Positions 33,336 through 45,443 of a stretch of 64,000 bases of DNA are shown here, piece by piece (the first letter of the stretch is position 1; each line of letters opens with the position of its first letter). The DNA comes from Datura wrightii. Lineage: Eukaryota; Streptophyta; Magnoliopsida; Solanales; Solanaceae. The notes under the pieces were generated by a model. It saw only the letters and a program-made list of their open reading frames with translations. It did not search any database and was not told the origin of the DNA. A program made the translations under genes and the position numbers. The stretch spans positions 176,705,001-176,769,000 of the forward strand of contig JASDFA010000016.1 in NCBI GenBank assembly GCA_035772735.1, written 5' to 3'.

Positions 33336-34433
33336 ATGCCTCCCAGACGTGGTAACGGAAGAAGGGCCGGTAACTCCAACAGACCTGCCCCACCAGCTCC
33401 AGTAGCCCCTCAGGATTACACAGTGTCCACCGCAGAGTTCAAAGCGGCTATCCAGCTGCTCGCTTAAACAGTCACCAATCAGGTGACCCAACAAGTAGTA
33501 CCAGTTAACAACAACATATCTGTAGCAGTTGCTAGGGTGCGAAACTTCACCCGTATGAACCCTCCATATTTTTAGGGATCCAAAGTGGGGGAGGACCCCC
33601 AAGAGTTCATAGATGATATTCAGAAGATTACCCACATTATGAGTGTCAGCTCCTCTAGGAGTGCTGATCGGGCTGCCTACCAGCTAAAAGGGATAGCCCA
33701 GGTTTGGTACGAACAATGAAAAGAGGGGTGGCCAACGGGAGTAGGACCGGTGGAGTGGGAGGAGTCAACACAACCTTCAGAGAAGCCAAGGTAGCAGAGT
33801 TTATGATTTGAGGCAAAGAAATAGAAGAATGGAAGAGTATGCTCTGGAGTTTACCAGGCTGTCTAAGTACGCTCCAGAGATAGTAGCCGAGCCAAGGGCT
33901 AGCATGTTAAAGTTTATGAATGGAGTGTCAAACTTGGTCCTCAAGGAGTGCATGATAGTGATGCTGATTAGGGATATGGACCTCTCTAGCCTGATTGTCT
34001 ATGCCCAGTAGATTGAGGCAAAAAACTGAAGGATATGGAGCGAAAGAACAAACGGGAAAGAACTGGCCAATCAGATGATGGCCATCAGATGTCTAGCGGT
34101 AATAGCCACCCATAGTAGCAGCAACAACAGTAGTAGAGAGCCCCAACGCCTAGCTCAGCCAGCGCCCCAACCTTCCGATCCCGCCAGGATCGGAGGGGAG
34201 GAGCATCTAGCTCTTAGTCTTAGAGCTATAGTGCCTAGAACAGATATCCAGCTTGCCTCAAGTGCAGCAGGAACCTCCCGAGAGAGTGTCTTTAGGGTAA
34301 AAAGGGCTGCTTTGGTTGTGGACAACTTGGTCATCGACTTAATGATTACCCGCCAGTAGGACGGGGAAGAGCACAATCCACTACATCATCAGCTCTAGCA
34401 GGTCGACCAGCTCAGCAGGCCAGCACCTCAGGT
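33336..34433 (+). pseudogene. gag: Element A gag
   Basis: Structural gene. ATG at 33336 begins MPPRRGNGRRAGNSNRP, typical of Tekay-like gag; stop at codon 44 and several later ones. Recognisable parts: RMNPPYF, FIDDIQKITHIM (about 33609), AAYQLKGIAQVWYEQ (33676), YALEFTRLSKYAPEIV (33838), and the zinc knuckle CFGCGQLGHRLNDY at 34308-34349 with the last Cys replaced by Tyr. Three frames are needed to follow it. Confidence 0.87.
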
Positions 34434-37400
34434 ATGGATGGCGATCAGCGCCAAAACCAATTTTATGCATTGTCTTCCCGTCAGGATTAGGAGAGCTCAC
34501 CTGACGTAGTCACGGGTATGTTACGACTCTTTCATCTAGACGTGTATGCCCTCCTAGATCCAAGATCCACCCTTTAATTCATGACTCCCTACGTAGTAGT
34601 CCAGTTCAATATCAGTCCATTGGTCTTCTCAGAACCATTCTCAGTCTCCACCCTTTTGGCGAGTCAGTTAGAGCCAGCCGGGTGTATAGAAACTGCCCAG
34701 TCTCAGTCTTGAATAAAGTCATTCTAGCTGATCTCGTAGAGTTAGACCTTGTCAATTTTGACGTTATCCTCAGCATGGATTAGTTACACTCCGGTTATGC
34801 CTCAGTTGACTGTAGAACTAGAGTTGTCAAGTTCCAGTTTCCAAATAAACCAGTGTTAGAGTGGATGGGCAGTAGTTCAATGCCTAAGGGTAGGTTTATT
34901 TCCTATCTTAAGGCCCAAAAGCTCATTTCCAAGGGCTGTATTTATCATCTGGTTTGGGTCAAAGATTCCAACTTTGAGACCCCAACCATCCAGTCAGTTC
35001 CAGTGGTTAGCGAGTTCCCAGATGTATTTCCTAAGGATCTTCATGGAGTTCCCCCTGAACGGAAAATAGACTTCGGATAGACCTCCTCCCAGATACTCAT
35101 CCCATCTCCATACCTCCTTACAGAATGGCTCCAACTGAGCTTAAGGAATTGAAGGAGCAACTAAAAGATCTTCTTGACAAAGGTTTTATCAGACCCAAAA
35201 TCTCTCCTTGGGGTGTTCTAGTACTATTCATGCGTAAGAAGACGGTACCCTCAGAATGTGCATAGATTATCGTCAGCTGAACAAAGTCACAGTAAAAAAA
35301 GTATCACCTACCCAGAATTGATGACCTGTTTGACCAACTTCAAGGAGACAGTTATTTCTGAAAAATCGATCTCAGGTCGAGGTATCATCAGTCAAGGGTC
35401 AGAGAGTGTGACATACCGAAAACAACATTTAGAACTCGGTATGGTCACTACAAGTTTGTGGTTATGTCCTTCGGGCTAACAAACGCCCCCGGAGCCTTCA
35501 TGGACCTAATGAATAAAGTCTTCAAATAGTATCTAGATATGTTCATCAATATATTTATTGATGACATTTTGGTATACTCCAATAATGAGGAAGAGCATGC
35601 TAACCACGTGAGGATAATGCTTTAGACGCTCAGAGACTGCCAGCTGTTCACCAAGTTCAGCAAGTGTGCATTCTGGTTGAAGTCCGTGACTTTCTTGGGT
35701 CATGTGGTCTCAGGTGAGGGAATACAGGTAGATCCTCACAAGATAACAGTAGTGAAAGATTGACCCAAACCTACCTCTCCTACGGAAATCAGGAGTTTTC
35801 TGGGCTTAGCGGGTTATTACTGACGATTTATAGAGGGTTTCTCCTCTATAGCATCTCCCCTGACTAAGTTAACTCAGAATAAAGTGAAGTTCCAGTGATC
35901 GGATGCGTGTGAGAAGAGTTTCCAGGAGTTGAAGACTTGACTCACTACTGCTCCAGTCTTGACCTTGCCAAAAGGAAAAAATGGGTTGGTTGTCTATTGT
36001 GACGCTTCTAGAGTTGGACTCGGTTGTGTTCTAATATAAAGGGGTAAGGTGATAGCCTACGCCTCCAAACAACTCAAAGTTCATGAGAAGAACTAGCCAA
36101 CTCATGACTCGAAGTTGGCAGCAGTGGTGTTTGCGATGAAAATATGGATACATTACCTATATGGGACTCACGTGGATGTGTTCACAGATCACAAGAGCCT
36201 TCAGTATGTGTTCAATCAGAAGGACCTAAATCTTCATCAAAGAAGGTGGTTGGAGCTACTGAAAGACTACGACATGAGTATGCTGTATCACCCGGCCAAG
36301 GACAATGTGGTGGTTATGCACTAAGCAGGTTGTCTATGGGAAGCGTAGCTCATGTTGAAGAGGGCAAGAAGGAAATAGTAAAATATATTCACAGGCTAGC
36401 TCGATTGGGAGTATAGTTGGTGGATTCAGCCGAGGGTGGAGTGGTAATGCAAAGTAGGTCAGGTTCCTCTTTTGTAGTTGAAGTGAAGTCCAGACAGGAT
36501 GAAGATCCCATCTTACTCAAGCTTAAGGAGGCAGTTCTTAGAAAAGAAATAGAAGCTTTCTCCAAAGGGGGAGATGAGGTGCTCCGTTACCAGGGTAGAT
36601 TGTGTGTACCAGATGTTGGTGAGTTGAGACAACAGATACTAGCTGAAGCACACAACTAGAGATATTCCATTCACCCTGGTACTACTAAAATGTACCTCGA
36701 TCTGCGGGATATTTATTGGTGGGATGACATGAAGAGAGACATCGCTGAATTTGTAGCCAAGTGCCCAAAATGCCAGCAAGTCAAGGTAGAGCATCAAAGA
36801 CCAGGAGGTATGACTCAGGATATCAGCATACCCACATGGAAGTCGTAAGAAGTAAACATGGACTTCATTACGGGTCTACCTCGGACACGTCGGAAACATG
36901 AATCCATTTGGGTAGTAGTGGATCGGATGACTAAGTCAACACATTTTCTCCCAGTTAAAATGACAGATTCAGCTAGGGACTATGCCAGACTTTACATCCG
37001 AGTGCTTGTTAGACTTCATGGGGTGCCATTAGCTATCATTTCAGACAGAGGAACCCAGTTCACCTCACACTTCTGGAAGTCTTTTCAGAAGGGACTAGGC
37101 ACTCATGTCAAGCTTAGCACAACTTTTCACCTGCAGACAGATGGGCAAGCTGAGCAGACTATTCAAACCCTAGAAGATATGTTGAGAGCGTGCGCGATCG
37201 ATTTCAAGGGAAGTTGGGATGACCATTTGCCTCTTATCGAGTTTGCTTATAACAACAACTATCACTCTAGCATTCAGATGGCCCCGTTTGAGGCACTATA
37301 TGTTAGAAGGTGTAGATCTCCTATAGGGTGGTTTGAGGTTGGTGAAGCTACCTTGATTGGGCTAGAATCTGTTCACGAGGAAATGCAGAAAGTTCAACTC

Positions 37401-37915
37401 ATCTGAGAGAGATTGAAAACAGCTCAGAGCCGTTAGAAATCTTATGCCGATGTGCGGAGAAAAGAGTTGGAGTTTACAGTTAATGATTGGGTTTATCTGA
37501 TAATTTCGCCCATGAAAGGGGTAATGAGGTTTGGAAAGAAGGGAAAGCTCAGTTCGAGATATGTGGGACCTTATAGAATTTTGAGGCGTATTGACAATGT
37601 AGCCTATGAGCTAGAATTACCTTCAGAATTAGCACCTGTGCACCTGTATTCCATGCATCACTTTTGAAGAAGTGCATCGGAGATCCAACTTCAGTTGTGC
37701 CATTGGATAGTGTAGAAATAAAGGATAGTCTCTCATATGAGGAGGTACCAATACAGATCCTTGACCGTCATGTTCGTAAGCTAAGGAACAAGAAAATAGC
37801 TTCGGTCAAGGTCTTATGGAGAAATCAGCAGGTTGAGGGAGCTACGTGGGAGGATGAAGCAGATATGATGGCCAAATACCCACACTTGTTCTCTACTGAC
37901 TCTGTTACAACTTAA
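34434..37915 (+). pseudogene. pol: Element A pol: protease, RT, RNase H, integrase, chromodomain
   Basis: Protease near LFHLDVYALLDPRSTL (34527), with the active-site Gly changed to Arg. RT starts near SIPPYRMAP (frameshifted); catalytic FIDD at 35554-35565 is intact. RNase H ends around 36310 (the ADALSR block is frameshifted). The integrase core is the best kept in the window: one open frame of 182 codons (36858-37406) with D64-type VVVDRMTKS, the second Asp in IISDRGTQFTSHFW and Glu in TDGQAEQTIQTLEDML, so the catalytic triad is present. Then the GPY/F-type block YVGPYRILRRI (37559) and a chromodomain-like tail VKVLWRNQQVEGATWEDE, stop at 37913-37915. About ten stops and frameshifts elsewhere. 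Confidence 0.9.
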
Positions 37916-38147
37916 AATATTAGTTTTGCATTAGAAACTAATTTAGTTGTTGGGTTTAATTGATGTGTTTAAGTTTTCTTTATGAATTTGGATGTATGTA
38001 TGAAAAGTGAACTCAGTTCAATTATGTATTTTGAAACGGAGGTAGTCATTCTGTCAGTTTTGGAGTTAAATGAGCAGTATTTGAGCATAGTGATTTAAAT
38101 TCTCTGCTTCTCTGAGTGTTTCCAAATATTCGAGGATGAATGTTTCC

Positions 38148-38160
38148 AAGGGGGAGATAT
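38148..38160 (+). other. Polypurine tract of A
   Basis: AAGGGGGAGATAT directly before the right LTR. Confidence 0.8.
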
Positions 38161-38239
38161 TTTAATATCCTGAAAACTCAAAGACTAGATCCGGGACTTA
38201 AATCAAAAAATTAGAAAATCTGCAAAAATGCCACAGAAT

Positions 38240-38640
38240 GATTCACCTAACGAGTCGTTATGAGATCTAATGACTCGTTAGGTCAGTCGTGGAAATGGGG
38301 ATTGAGAAATGGAAAGGTGGTGTCAGTGTACCTAACGAGCGTCATCACAAGTTGTGGTCCTCCACCATGACCCGTTAAGTGCCTCGTGGTCAGGCCTGGA
38401 TCAGTAGTTAAGGAGTTGGGTAATGTACCCCACGAGTCCTCACCATGACTCATTATGTGTGACCACGAGTCGTGGTGTCACCTGTGGGTAACTTTAAGGT
38501 TTTGGACAGTGTGGTCCACGACAGGTGACCACGACTCGTTAGGTCCCTCATGGTGACCATCAGCGTGTACTCAATGAGTGTGACCACAAGTCGTGGTCAC
38601 TACCACGACCCGTTAGGTCACCCGTGAGGACTGACGATCA
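38240..38640 (+). repeat. Palindromic cassette of A right LTR
   Basis: Contains ACCACGAGTCGTGGT (38462-38476) at the same place as in the left LTR, and further units such as GACCACGACTCGTTAGG and GACCACAAGTCGTGGTC that the left LTR lacks. Confidence 0.8.
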
Positions 38641-38682
38641 ACTTTTTCCTGCGATTTTCTAAGGGTTGTTTAGTAATTTTCT

Positions 38683-40260
38683 ACTCTCCTAAATTTTAAA
38701 CTCCATCATTTTAGATTTAATTTAATACCTATTAGTGGTAATGAACGACCTCTACGCTCATTCCCCACGTACATTCTCAGAAAACATCGAAGAGTTCTCT
38801 CAAGAACTTTCAGAGTAAGGTCCAAGATTCTTCATTCATCTCAGAAATTCAAGTTTCCTCCTCAAGGGAATTCTTAGCCAGGTATGTGGGAATTCAACAA
38901 TGGATAGTTCTTTCCTTGTGTTCCCCAAAACCCTCTTATAGTTTCTGTATCAGTTTTAGCCCTGAGCTTTCGAATACGAAGAGATTACCTGTTTGTTATT
39001 GTTGATTTCACATAGAATGATATCATGCTTATTGTTGATATGATCTCCATCAGTTCTTGACCAAATTGTGATGTTCCTGCAAAAAGTGAATTTAAGCCCT
39101 GAATTTTCAAATGAAGCGTATTTACGTATTAAATTCCGTCAGGTTTGTGAAGTGTGATTTGGGCTGATTTTCTAGTATTCCTTATTGGCTAGATGTTGAG
39201 TAATTACACCCTTGATAAGAATGATTTTATCCCTGGAATGAATGAGAAACCTATAATACTGCTTGTCGGATGAGATTTCCTTATTTCTTGAAATCTTTGC
39301 CATATTATGGATTCTCGTGTTGTTGGAATAAGTTGAATTGTCTGTTAGCTGCTTAGTAGTTCAGTTAAGTCAGAATGTAGAATTTCCTTAGTGCTATTAA
39401 GAATTTATCAACTGATCAGTTTGATTATAGAATTCCTTGAGGTGTTTGTGATACCTCCCAGTTGGTAGAATCAGACTCTCCTAAACTTTAAATTACATCA
39501 TTTTAGATGTAATTTTAGACCTATTAGTAGGAATAAACGGCCTCTGCCCTCATTCCCCACGTACATTCTCAGAAAACATTGAAGAGTTCTCTCAAGAACT
39601 TTCAAAGTAAGGTCTAGGGTTCTTCATTCATCTAAGAAATTCTAGTTTCCTCCTCAAGGGAATTCTTAGCCAGATATGTGGGAATTCAACAAGGGGATAG
39701 TTCTTCCCTTGTATTCCCCAAAACCCTCTTATAGTTTCTCTATCAGTTTTAGCCCTGAGCTTTTTAATTCGAAGAGATTACCTATTTTTTTTCGTTGATT
39801 TCAAATAGAATGATATCTGCGCTTATTGTTGATATGATCTCTACCAGTTCTTGACCAAATTGTGATGTTGCTGCAAAAAGTGAATTTAAGTCTTGAATTT
39901 TCGAATGAAATGTATTTACGTATTAAATTCCGTCAGGTTTGTGAAGTGTGATTTTGAATGATTTTCTAGTATTCCTTATTGTCTAGATGTTGAGTAATTA
40001 CTCTCTTGATAAGAATTATTTTAGCCCTTGCACGAATGAGAAAACTATAATACTACTTGTCGGAAGAAATTTCCTCATTTCTTGAAATCTTTGCCATATT
40101 GTGGATTCCCGTGTTGTTGGAATAAGTTTAATTCTCTATTAGCTTCTTAGTAGTTCAGTTAAGTTAGAATGCAGAATTTCCTTAGTGCTATTAAGAATTT
40201 GTCAACTGATCAGTTTGACTACAGAATTTCTTGAGGTGCCTGTGATACATCCCAGTTAGC
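38683..40260 (+). repeat. Tandem duplication of about 790 bp inside A right LTR
   Basis: 38683-39474 (beginning ACTCTCCTAAATTTTAAAC) is repeated at 39475-about 40260. The left LTR has this segment once (about 31129-31910). The junction, GAATCAGACTCTCCTAAAC, shares ACTC with both parent sites. Confidence 0.9.
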
Positions 40261-41444
40261 TCAGTTCATTGGTCCGCTAGGCGGTCATGACAAATTAGAC
40301 AGATAGATCTGACTAGCCGTAGGACCCCAATCAGATTATAGTTGTTCTTAGACGATTACGACGCTTCTAGATAAGCAGCTCTGACCAGTCTAGAACCCAG
40401 TTTCAGAATCTGGTCCAATAAGACTCTTGGGGTACTATCAGTTATATATCCCTGACTAGTCTTGGACCCTAGTTTCGAGCTATCAGCTTAGTATTTAATT
40501 TAGGTAATCCAATGGGAGCAGGACTTAGCACCGAGTGGATTGGGGTTCCAGCGCACCCAGGTTCCTAGAACTACGTTGCCAGCGTAGGTTACAGTATTTA
40601 TTGGCCTGATTGGCCCCATAATTTTATGATCACTCAGTTCATGCCTCTATACCCTGGCAAGGTATATTGGGTCCTACTGGTGGGGTGTATACATCCGACT
40701 CCACATCTAGCTCACGTGCTTATATGTCAGTTACAAATTCTCCCACTAGTCAGCTTAGTCCAGTCTCAGAATAAACAGTTTAATTCAGTTTCAGCTCTAT
40801 CAGTTTAGATCAGTTTAGTACAGTATCTCATACTTAGAATTTTAAGACTTAGGGCATGTCTTTGACCATTAGACAGGGTCATTTTGACCATCTCAGTTTA
40901 TTACAGTTATTCAACTCAGTATATCAGTTGGTCATTGCATGTCATTTTTCAGCTCAATCTTTTATATTAAGTTATGTTTTCACCTCCTTATTTAGTAAAC
41001 TCAAAGTACTGACGCATACTTTTATGCTGTATCATTTCATGATACAGCCGCAGGTGCCTAGACTCAACGTTGTTAGTCGCTGCCGTTCAGATCCTCCTCA
41101 GCAGCAGAGGAGTGACTCCTCATCTGTTGAGGGCGTTATATCATTTATTCAGTCATTTCATTACTTTCAGTTAGTCAATTGAGTTAGCTGGGGGCTTGTC
41201 CCAACAACTCATCAGCTAGATGGCTTTCTGACACATACTTGATTTCAGACTATTAGTATTGTTCAGTTGTTTTGGACTTTACGTTTCAGTTTTAGTTTTT
41301 TTCATAAATGTTTTTATATTAATATTTCAAAGCTTCCTCTATGAATGATTTACTTAGAATACCAGTGAATGATAGACCAAGGGTTGACTATAGGTTACTT
41401 GTGACTCCAAGTACCGTGTTCCGTCTAGGGTATAGACTCGGGTC

Positions 41445-42180
41445 ATTTTTGGGAGCAATTCATCCTTCCTGAACGCAACATACAACTCTCCATTGTACTG
41501 CGCTCTCACTCACACTCCTTTTGAGGGCGTCGGGAATAAGTATCATGTTGAGTCAACGATCAGAGCCTATCCATTTATCAAACTACCAATTCCTTTACTC
41601 AACTAAGGGAGAGCGAGCTATGTGACACATTCATAGTCTGAACCTGAGATATCTGACATCCTTTAAATATTTTCACGAGTGTGTTGGTACAACTAATAAA
41701 TTTCTCCTATGACTCATGGTTGCCTTTCGTACCATGGGATCTGCCTTTCAACAATCTTTCTGAACTTCACCAAGGCTCCTTAGAATGAATCATAGGTAGT
41801 CATCACGGATTGTAGTTGATACCCGTACCAAGAGACAAATCAAATGCATTCTTCTAAAGTTTTCCATGACTCACAGTAAAACTTGTACTAGGATGGTACG
41901 ACTCGTACCAAGAGTCATAACTGGACAGTACCTTGCACAGATCTTCTGAAGTTTATCACGACTTACAGTATGACTCATACCAGCAAGGTATGACTCATAC
42001 TGAAATCTGTACTTGGCCCAATTTTTTGCACTGTTTTTCCTTCTTTCGTAGATTTCAACTCCTACACCTTATTTTCCTAAAAACAAAGCAAAAGTGCATC
42101 ATATATGTATAAACACACCTAAGACCATGCATAGTTTCTCAATTTTAAGTGTCGAAAGTGCTGTAAACCCACAACACATC
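41445..42180 (-). mobile_element. Fragment of an E-type (Athila-like) non-coding region
   Basis: No ORF. On the minus strand it resembles the E2 3' non-coding part: a stretch around ATGCACTTTTGC, repeated TATGAGTCATACC and TGGTACGAGTCGTACCA palindromes (about 41900), then a leader-like part. It carries no gag or protease. Confidence 0.45.
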
Positions 42181-42485
42181 AGCAGGTTGAAGTTTCAGGT
42201 TTGACGTGGAGTACTTAGCATCAACTTCCATAATTTTTCTCCACAGACGAAGCTGTGCCATATTATCTTTTTAGGTATTCTATTATAACTCTTGTACCTG
42301 TATAGACTAGATCTTGGGAGGTCATGGTTCCGAAGGAAAGTTTTGTTATAATTTTAGAAATATTTTGTATTATGCAAATTTATGAGTTTTTGAATTATCT
42401 TATATGTTGGGTTGGAAAGGGGTTCTCCTATCGAGCTGAAGTCATTGTAGGTGCCTGCACGACTCGCCCATTTGGGGTCGTGACA
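42181..42485. mobile_element. Terminal fragment of another LTR repeat
   Basis: Ends TTTGGGGTCGTGACA at 42485. Its last 75 bp (42411-42485) occur inverted at the right edge of the window (63925-64000) at roughly 75 percent identity by eye, including GGTTCTCCTAT and TGTAGGTGCC. Orientation of the parent element is not clear. Confidence 0.45.
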
Positions 42486-42490
42486 CTTGT

Positions 42491-42503
42491 CCCCCCCCCC
42501 CCC
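42491..42503. repeat. Poly-C tract
   Basis: Thirteen consecutive C, directly after the TGACACTTGT of the preceding fragment. Confidence 0.95.
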
Positions 42504-42879
42504 AAATGTATATTTTAGAGCTTATAAAATTTGTGCATGTATGACTCGTTGCAATCTGCACCAACTATAAAAATCTAATATACTTGGAAGTAAATTATGA
42601 GATTATAACTAGAGCTTCTATATTTACTCTCAACTTTAGATAATTTGAATAACTTGATGTGTAATTAGAAGGCGGATAAAAAATTTACGTTTTATGGGTA
42701 ACATTTAAGGTTTTAGCATTGAACCAATATATATTTAAAATTATGAATTCATATTTTACTATTTATTATAATTTTAGCGAATTTTGATACATAAATTTGC
42801 AAATTATCCAAATGAACCCAATACTGAAAGGTTATATCAGCTTCTCTGTGTAATTTTCTCGTGTTTGCTTGTATATATA
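42504..42879. other. AT-rich non-coding target DNA left of element B
   Basis: No gene or repeat recognised. It continues, after removal of B, at 51669. The last five bases, ATATA (42875-42879), are B's target duplication. Confidence 0.6.
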
Positions 42880-45234
42880 TGTAATGCCCCTAAAGTATCT
42901 AAGATCAGACCCGAGAGTTGAAATTGAGAAAGTAGAAAAACCTGCACCAGGCCACAGAATGAGTCATCTAATGACTCTTGGTGTAACCTAACGGGTCGTT
43001 AAGTGACCAGTTAAGAAGAGCCCAGTTTAGAAGAAGTTTTACCAGTGGTGACGGGTAGAGGAATGACACATTATGTGACTCAATGAGTCGTTAGTGTGGT
43101 CGTTAAGTGCACAGAGAAAGTTGCAGACTAGGAGATCTAATGGGTTAAGGAAAGAGTCATGGTGTCACTTCACGACTCGTCAGGTGGCTTGTTATCAAGA
43201 TTCCTAGTGATCAGTACGAAATGAATTAATGAGTCGTTGTGTCACCCATGAGTCGTGGTGTCCCTCGTGAAGTGGATGAGGGAGGGTTTTGGCAGTGTTG
43301 GCAATGGATGGATTGACGAGTCGTCGTGCACCTAATGGCTGGTCAAGTGACCCGTGAGGTGAGGAAGTCAGTAAATGAAGATATTTTCTAGTGAAGGTAA
43401 TGAATGAGGGCCACGAGTCGTAAGTGGTCCCAACAACTCATTAAGTTCCTTGTGGTGACTGGCAGTGTCACCTTTTCTACGAATTTAGTAAGGGTGTTTT
43501 TGTAAATCCTAAGCCCCTAAGCCCTAAACTACGTCATTTTAAGCTCTGTTAGGAGGGTTTTAATAGGGTTTAAGCCTATTCTAACCATTCCTCTCCCATG
43601 CATGCAAGCCTAGACCCCTCCATTGAAGATCAAGCCTAGAATTTTCCAATTTCCTTCAGATCCCTTTAGGCTTTCTAGGGCAAGTGTAGATTTGATGGTT
43701 TCAGGTATGTGAGGCCATGAATGAGGATTTCTTTACCCTCATGCTCATAATTCTTCTCAATTTCATGAATCAAGTCTTAATTCAAATTATGGTCTAAAAG
43801 TAATTTTAATCTAATTTCATATACTTTACAAATTGTTTATGAGTTGATTCCTTTATGTTTTAAAGTATGTTTGATGATTAATGGGCAGATTTTATACATG
43901 TTTTGATTACAAATTCATGAGTTTAAGTTTTAGAAGACTTTTGCCTGATTATGCAAGTTTATGAAAAAGTCTAGTTTATATTGATGATTTCAAATATGAT
44001 GAAATATCTAGAATTATGGATGTTCACAAACTACAGATGTATGAACTTATGATTTTATTTTTGAAGTCTATTTCATGCAAGCATGATTTTAAGATTTGGG
44101 CAAGCCCACTCAAGTTAAGCATGATTTCATGATTTAGCAAAGGCTAATAAGTTCAGTTATCTCAAGTTTTAGAGTCAAGACTCCCCATATGTTAAGTTTA
44201 AAGTTATGTTTTTATATATGACATATGAGCATTATACATGTTTTGGGAATAGTTTCTAGCACTGAGTAGCCTAGGGGGTTCCAAGATTCCCCAGCCTCAT
44301 AAACTATGCACTAACATAGGTATACTTTAGGACCTCTCAAGGGAGTATTTCCCCCACCCAAGGGCACACCATGATATCACACCTTACTTAATACTTCACA
44401 CTGGCAAGGCTTAGGATTTCCCTCCTCCATGTGGGCAAGATGTGGGATCATCATGCGCTCATACATGGTGGTTGTTAGTTAAGAAAAGTCTCCTATTGTT
44501 CCTCATGATTTCAATAATGCATGTACTATGAGATATGATATCATGTTTTCAACAAGTTTGAGCCAAGGATCAATTTATGAGCTTTTACTTATGATTTTAG
44601 ATATGGCAAGCCATATTCATTTATTTTCAGCTTTGGTTCATTTAACTTAGTATGAGATCCAGTTTATGTCTATTCATGTTTTCAGATATTAGCATGCAAA
44701 CTTTACTCTCAGAATCTTATGATGTTATAAATTATGATGCATATAAATTTAGTTTACATTTACTCATCCTGTTTTAAATACCTTGCATACTCAGTACATT
44801 CTAAGTACTGACCATATACTCTATGTCGTATCATTTCATGATACAAGTCCTAGCGATTAGACTCAGCTTCGCCGTTAGCTAGTTCCTGCAGCTTAGTTCA
44901 GTTCTCTCATTGGTGACTCCTCCTCCTTCGAGGACCTTCAGCTTGTTGAATTGTGTACTTTCAATTTTTAGACTTTTAGTGAGCTAGTTAGGAATGCTAT
45001 CCCATTAGCTCGTCAGTTATGTTAGAGGCTTTTCGGACAATGTGTTAAAAATCATCTTGTTAGTGTTGACTTTATTTGGTTGATGTATGTTCAGACTTTT
45101 GCTATTTTAGAATTTAGTTATCCGCTTTGCTTATGTTGATTTTTAGTTATCATGTTTACGCCATGGGTTGACTTGGAGCCATTTATTGTTCTAGGTTCCA
45201 TGTCTAGATCCAGGCCTATGTTCGGGTCATGAAA
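42880..45234 (+). mobile_element. Element B left LTR
   Basis: 2355 bp, TGTAATGCCCCTAAAG...GGGTCATGAAA (end CA changed to AA). Related to A and D in overall plan. Confidence 0.9.
42960..43470 (+). repeat. Palindromic cassette of B left LTR
   Basis: About a dozen degenerate units such as ATGAGTCGTTAG, CACGACTCGTC, GACGAGTCGTCG and CCACGAGTCGTAAG. It ends shortly before the promoter-region block CCTAAACTACGTCATTTTA. Confidence 0.75.
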
Positions 45235-45238
45235 AACT

Positions 45239-45256
45239 TGGTATCAGAGCCAAGGT
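45239..45256 (+). other. Primer-binding site of B
   Basis: TGGTATCAGAGCCAAGGT; perfect initiator-Met-tRNA-type core. Confidence 0.88.
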
Positions 45257-45443
45257 TCAGAGTGTCCTAGGGTGTCTGAACGACGCATTAAGTAGAGTCT
45301 TTTCTATGGGAGTGAAGTGCGCCACACTTATGGGGGAGAGGACACAAGACGTTTTAGGAAATTCCCCTTCTTTCACGATCTATATCAGGCGATGAAGTAT
45401 CTCTCCATTCTTCTAACTCATACTGTACACATTTTCAGAATCA

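Larger units (their letters stand above)
30661..41444 (+). mobile_element. Element A: Tekay-like chromovirus, nearly complete
   Basis: Two LTRs, primer site, gag, pol with chromodomain and polypurine tract, all in order. The right LTR is longer because of an internal tandem duplication and lacks the last six bases (or is interrupted there). It adjoins the start of the E2 LTR on its left. No clean target duplication can be read because the right end is disturbed. Confidence 0.92.
38161..41444 (+). mobile_element. Element A right LTR with internal duplication
   Basis: Starts TTTAATATCCTGAAAAC (TG changed to TT) and matches the left LTR to GACTCGGGTC at 41444. It is about 830 bp longer than the left LTR because a segment of about 790 bp is present twice. 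The palindromic cassette at 38240-38640 is also about 56 bp longer than in the left LTR. Confidence 0.88.

Noticed and set aside
33328..33340. Splice acceptor before A gag (TTTTGTTTTAG)
   Set aside because: The intervening leader is ordinary gypsy leader and no donor was identified; not enough to claim splicing.
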